Origin: Enterobacter asburiae
GTDB lineage: Bacteria > Pseudomonadota > Gammaproteobacteria > Enterobacterales > Enterobacteriaceae
DNA length: 64,000 nt
Assembly: GCA_011754535.1 (NCBI GenBank)
Contig: JAAQVN010000001.1
Span: 4,402,001-4,466,000 of the forward strand
Direction: 5' to 3'
A model generated the notes under the pieces. It searched no databases, had not been told where the DNA came from, and saw only the letters and a program-made list of their open reading frames with translations. Both the position numbers and the translations under genes were made by a program. Shown one piece after another: positions 61,887 to 64,000 of this stretch (position 1 is the stretch's first letter; each line of letters opens with the position of its first letter).

Positions 61887-63968
61887 CTACCGCTTCTTAC
61901 CCACCGCCCTTCTGCGCTTGTCCAAATCCTTAATCAGCCTGTTCACCCCGTCATCGGCAAACATCGTCTCAAGGGTTGTGGACAGCTTGCGACGCCAGTT
62001 CTTGTACTGATAGCTGGTGCCCGGAACGTTCACCGGCTCCGCCATATCAATCCAGTCTTCCGGCTGCAGGCCGAGCAACGCGCTGTTGCTGTCGGCAATA
62101 TAGCGCTGCAGGCCACGGTTGAGCGTTGGGGTCATCGCCATCAGCGACGCTTTATGCCCTGCACGCTTCGGCAGACAGCCATGCTTATGCAGCGCATCCA
62201 GCAGCCCCTGCTTCGCCAGCTCACGATCCTGATACAGACCGCGCAGAACCTCTTCATCAGGATACAGTCCCAGCGTTTTGCCGAGGGTCAGGTCGCCGCT
62301 TTCCCAGTAGCCCCTGAGCGTAGGAAGATCATGCGTCGTCGCGACTGCCATTGACTGTTCAGGGTACGCTTTCGGCGCGCGGAAGGTTTTCTCATGGTCG
62401 TTTTCAAAATAGAGCACTTTATAGGAGTAGACGCCGCTGTCGCGGAGCTTGCTGACAATTTCCACCGGCACGGTACCGAGATCTTCACCGATCACCATGC
62501 ACTGGTGACGTTTACTCTCCAGCGCCAGGATCGACAGCAGATCGTCAACCGGATACTGGACGTACGCCCCGTGATCGGCCGTTTCACCGTACGGGATCCA
62601 CCACAGGCGCAGCACGGACATCACGTGGTCAATGCGCAGCGCCCCGCAGTTCTGCATGTTGGCGCGCAGCAGGTCGATAAACGGCTCGTAGGCGCGCGCC
62701 GCCATCACGTGCGGATCCATCGGCGGCAGGCCCCAGTTCTGCCCGAGCGGCCCGAGGATATCCGGCGGCGCGCCCACAGACGCCTTCAGGCAGTAGAGCT
62801 CACGGTCGCACCAGGTTTCCGCGCCGCCTTCCGCCACGCCCACGGCCAGGTCACGATACAGACCGATCGGCATCTTATAGCCCTGGCTCACCTGCCAGCA
62901 GGCAGCAAACTGGCTGTACGCCAGCCACTGCAGCCACAGGTAGAAGTCCACCTCATCGGCATGATTTTTACAGAAGGCTTTGACTTCAGGGGTATCCACG
63001 GTCTGATACGCTTCCGGCCAGACCGGCCAGCCCCAGCGCATTTCGTCCTCTTTCACCTGATATGCGTGCAGCGCATCAAATGCCGCCTGCCAGTAGAGAC
63101 TTTCGCCTTCCTGCATCACAAACTGGCGGAAGGCCGCCATCTGCTCGTCGTCGCGCTGCGAAAAGCCTTTCCACGCCAGACGCAGCGCGACCATTTTCAG
63201 CGCCGTGACGGTGGAATAGTCCACCCAGTCCGCGTCGCGAGCCTGCTTCAGCATCTGCCGGGTGGTATCAAGCTTCCACCACGCCTGCGCCTCTTTGCTG
63301 TTTTTGAAGTCGTCTAACGCGTTAACGTCGATGTAAATCACGTTCAGCCAGCGTCGGGAAGACGGGCTGTACGGGCTGGCGCTTTCCGGATTCGCCGGAT
63401 AGAGCGCGTGAATTGGGTTGAGGCCAATAAAGGCCCCACCGCGCTCGCCCACGGATGCCAGCATGTTCTTCAGGTCGCCAAAATCGCCGATGCCCCAGTT
63501 GCTGTCGGAACGCAGCGTATAGAGCTGCACGCAGGCGCCCCACAGCTTTTTGCCTTCAAGCAGCGCCTGCGGCTCATAGCAGCGTTTTGGCGCGACGATC
63601 ACCCGGCAGTGAAAACGCTGTTCGTCCTGGGTGAGCGTCAGGCTGTGATAGCCCTCCGGCAGCTTCGCCGGAAGGTTTAACGTTTTGCCGCCGATGGCGT
63701 GGCCTTTATGCTGATGCCCCTCTTCGGTGGTGAGCAGCCAGCTAAACTCGCCGAGCCCCTCCACCGCCAGCGGCATCTTTTTGCCTGCGGTAAAGACCTT
63801 CACGTTTGGCACCGGGGCAACCGACGCTTTCGCGTCGGTTTTGTGCATCGCATCCAGCAAACGTCTTTTGGTGTCCGCACCAATAGACTGCGGTTTGCCG
63901 TGCGCGTTGATGTAACTGAGGCTAATTCCCGCCGCCTGCGCGGCACTGTCCAGACGTTTACTCTCCAT
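61887..63968 (-). CDS. malQ: 4-alpha-glucanotransferase (amylomaltase) MalQ
   Basis: A 693-residue glycoside hydrolase family 77 enzyme that disproportionates maltodextrins in the maltose system. Catalytic-barrel segments include SNWGIGDFGDL, RIDHVMSVLRLWWIP with the nucleophile aspartate, and VIGEDLGTVP with the acid/base glutamate. The bacterial N-terminal extension of about 120 residues is present. It starts nine bases after the malP stop, so malPQ is one operon. Confidence 0.96.
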   Translation of the reverse strand: MESKRLDSAAQAAGISLSYINAHGKPQSIGADTKRRLLDAMHKTDAKASVAPVPNVKVFTAGKKMPLAVEGLGEFSWLLTTEEGHQHKGHAIGGKTLNLPAKLPEGYHSLTLTQDEQRFHCRVIVAPKRCYEPQALLEGKKLWGACVQLYTLRSDSNWGIGDFGDLKNMLASVGERGGAFIGLNPIHALYPANPESASPYSPSSRRWLNVIYIDVNALDDFKNSKEAQAWWKLDTTRQMLKQARDADWVDYSTVTALKMVALRLAWKGFSQRDDEQMAAFRQFVMQEGESLYWQAAFDALHAYQVKEDEMRWGWPVWPEAYQTVDTPEVKAFCKNHADEVDFYLWLQWLAYSQFAACWQVSQGYKMPIGLYRDLAVGVAEGGAETWCDRELYCLKASVGAPPDILGPLGQNWGLPPMDPHVMAARAYEPFIDLLRANMQNCGALRIDHVMSVLRLWWIPYGETADHGAYVQYPVDDLLSILALESKRHQCMVIGEDLGTVPVEIVSKLRDSGVYSYKVLYFENDHEKTFRAPKAYPEQSMAVATTHDLPTLRGYWESGDLTLGKTLGLYPDEEVLRGLYQDRELAKQGLLDALHKHGCLPKRAGHKASLMAMTPTLNRGLQRYIADSNSALLGLQPEDWIDMAEPVNVPGTSYQYKNWRRKLSTTLETMFADDGVNRLIKDLDKRRRAVGKKR

Positions 63969-63977
63969 CGCGCTTCC

Positions 63978-64000
63978 TTAGCGTTTTGCCTGCCAGATAC
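63978..64000 (-). CDS. malP: Maltodextrin phosphorylase MalP, last codons
   Basis: Only the end of the gene is in the window: the minus strand reads IWQAKR and stop, nine bases before malQ. The call rests on malPQ synteny and on the IW motif expected near the MalP C terminus; sequence alone would not be enough. Confidence 0.7.

Noticed and set aside
62394..63317. A 307-codon plus-strand open frame opposite malQ
   Set aside because: Antisense shadow of malQ; no ribosome site or known domain.

Overview
The window is a stretch of ordinary enterobacterial chromosome. The gene order from slyD to malP follows the Escherichia coli slyD-kefGB ... crp ... nirBD-cysG ... dam-aroKB-hof-mrcA ... ompR-envZ ... 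feoABC ... gntT-malQP region almost gene for gene. Protein sequences are close to but distinct from E. coli, the DNA is moderately GC-rich, and a complete malonate decarboxylase cluster is present. Together these suggest a member of the Enterobacter cloacae complex or a close relative (Lelliottia, Leclercia, Klebsiella group). This is inference from recognised proteins and synteny; no database was searched. I saw no tRNA or rRNA gene, insertion sequence, prophage or CRISPR array.

Layout. 1-4780: slyD (5' end only), yheV, kefB and kefG on the minus strand, then yheS on the plus strand. 4796-12818: an accessory malonate cluster, mdcR followed by the minus-strand operon mdcABCDEFGH, sits between yheS and yheT, which are neighbours in E. 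coli. 13047-24687: yheT-yheU-prkB, yhfA, crp, yhfK, argD, pabA, a fused yhfG-fic gene, ppiA, tsgA and an extra cytosine deaminase gene, codA. 24927-29302: nirBD-cysG, with nirC missing. 29411-35822: the minus-strand run trpS-gph-rpe-dam-damX-aroB-aroK. 36109-39366: hofMNOPQ (type IV pilus-like DNA uptake genes), with hofO frameshifted. 39487-49178: mrcA, nudE, igaA, yrfG, hslR, hslO, pckA. 49304-54485: ompR-envZ, greB, yhgF (tex). 54806-64000: feoABC, a small BhsA/YhcN-like gene, bioH, gntX, nfuA, gntT, malQ and the last codons of malP.

Regulatory signals that can be read directly include tandem ARG boxes before argD, a FNR site plus a 7-2-7 NarL/NarP site before nirB, a near-consensus CRP palindrome before tsgA, two GntR-type operators before gntT, Fur- and FNR-type sites before feoA, and a CRP-like site before pckA. 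Two families of dispersed hairpin repeats fill many of the gaps: REP/BIME-type elements, and a second element with CCCTCTCCC/GGGAGAGGG arms and an asymmetric AGGGTGAGGG tail.

The observations most worth checking are the in-frame YhfG-Fic (antitoxin-toxin) fusion at 20642-21226, the loss of nirC with a five-codon ORF and hairpin left in its place, the single-base frameshift that joins hofO to hofP, and the terminator-like hairpin just before the tsgA start codon. No wholly new multi-gene system is evident; most of the window is conserved core genome.
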